From: Neodontobutis hainanensis
Lineage: Eukaryota; Chordata; Actinopteri; Gobiiformes; Odontobutidae
NCBI GenBank assembly: GCA_024349245.1
Contig: JALDNG010000005.1
Location: 17,140,001-17,204,000 of the forward strand
Direction: 5' to 3'
Length of the DNA stretch: 64,000 nt
Part shown: in pieces, positions 63,901 to 64,000 of the stretch
How positions within the stretch are numbered: position 1 is the first letter of the stretch
Layout: the number at the start of each line of letters is the position of its first letter
The notes under the pieces: model-generated
Database searches by the model: none
Seen by the model: only the letters and a program-made list of their open reading frames with translations
What the model was told of the DNA's origin: nothing
Position numbers and translations under genes: made by a program

Positions 63901-64000
63901 TCCAGAAAGGCACTGTTATCAAAGAACAATGTAAGGCAAAAGGATCATTACTTAAAAACACTTTGGCCCAGATTGTGGACTATGCCCATTACAAACCAGA
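60951..64000. other. no gene found
   Basis: AT-rich sequence to the end of the window. Frames up to 87 residues show no domain. A minor direct repeat of CTCAGAGGTGTT-like units lies at 63329-63376. If a gene lies nearby it is outside the window. Confidence 0.4.

Overview
The window reads as teleost fish nuclear DNA: AT-rich, with no operon-like layout and full of the transposable-element families typical of ray-finned fish. These include Rex1/CR1-like, Rex3/RTE-like and L2-like LINEs, a Tc1-like transposase, hAT-type and other non-autonomous DNA transposons, a Penelope-like relic, gypsy-type LTRs and tRNA-derived SINEs. I find no intact host protein-coding gene, no convincing exon set and no functional tRNA or rRNA gene. 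Every open frame I could identify belongs to a decayed mobile element. The species cannot be fixed from the sequence alone, and family names rest on recognised protein phrases and termini, not on a database search.

Layout, 1-11.5 kb: this part is TE-dense. It starts inside a broken Rex1-like LINE (1-1790) ending in a (TG)n tract. A Tc1-like transposase relic on the minus strand follows (about 1965-2760), then a hAT-type non-autonomous element with a perfect 8-bp target duplication (5179-5912). Next come mixed LINE and Penelope scraps (7080-7900). A Rex3/RTE LINE (9471-11450) is split by a solo LTR with a 5-bp target duplication (10477-10902).

Layout, 11.5-34 kb: this is mostly unique non-coding DNA with no gene found. 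Several stretches (about 14.04-14.33, 14.64-15.06, 16.86-17.7 and 29.15-29.45 kb) have the look of vertebrate conserved non-coding DNA, which is only an impression. Scattered elements are a 337-bp inverted-repeat MITE (15523-15859), an unnamed repeat family (20160-20740 and 22222-23529), an LTR-like block (24398-24880), a Penelope-like relic (26395-26945) and tRNA-like or SINE fragments.

Layout, 34.0-55.9 kb: the main structural feature is an approximately 11-kb direct tandem duplication, unit A (34002-44977) followed head to tail by unit B (44978-55933). The two are nearly identical over their whole length and differ by scattered substitutions and a few short indels. Each unit carries the same ordered set: SINE-like repeat, L2 LINE 5' part, unnamed repeat, SINE, hAT-like element with an (AT)n tract, L2 3' end, Rex3 3' end, and a conserved-looking 3' flank. 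It is either a very recent segmental duplication or an assembly artefact in which two haplotypes were joined in series.

Layout, 55.9-64 kb: mostly unique non-coding sequence, interrupted by a SINE-like head next to a Rex3 reverse-transcriptase fragment (56681-57192) and a cluster of small repeats at 59.3-60.95 kb. Nothing in the window forms a pathway. Its biology is that of a gene-poor interval shaped by successive TE insertions and one large duplication.
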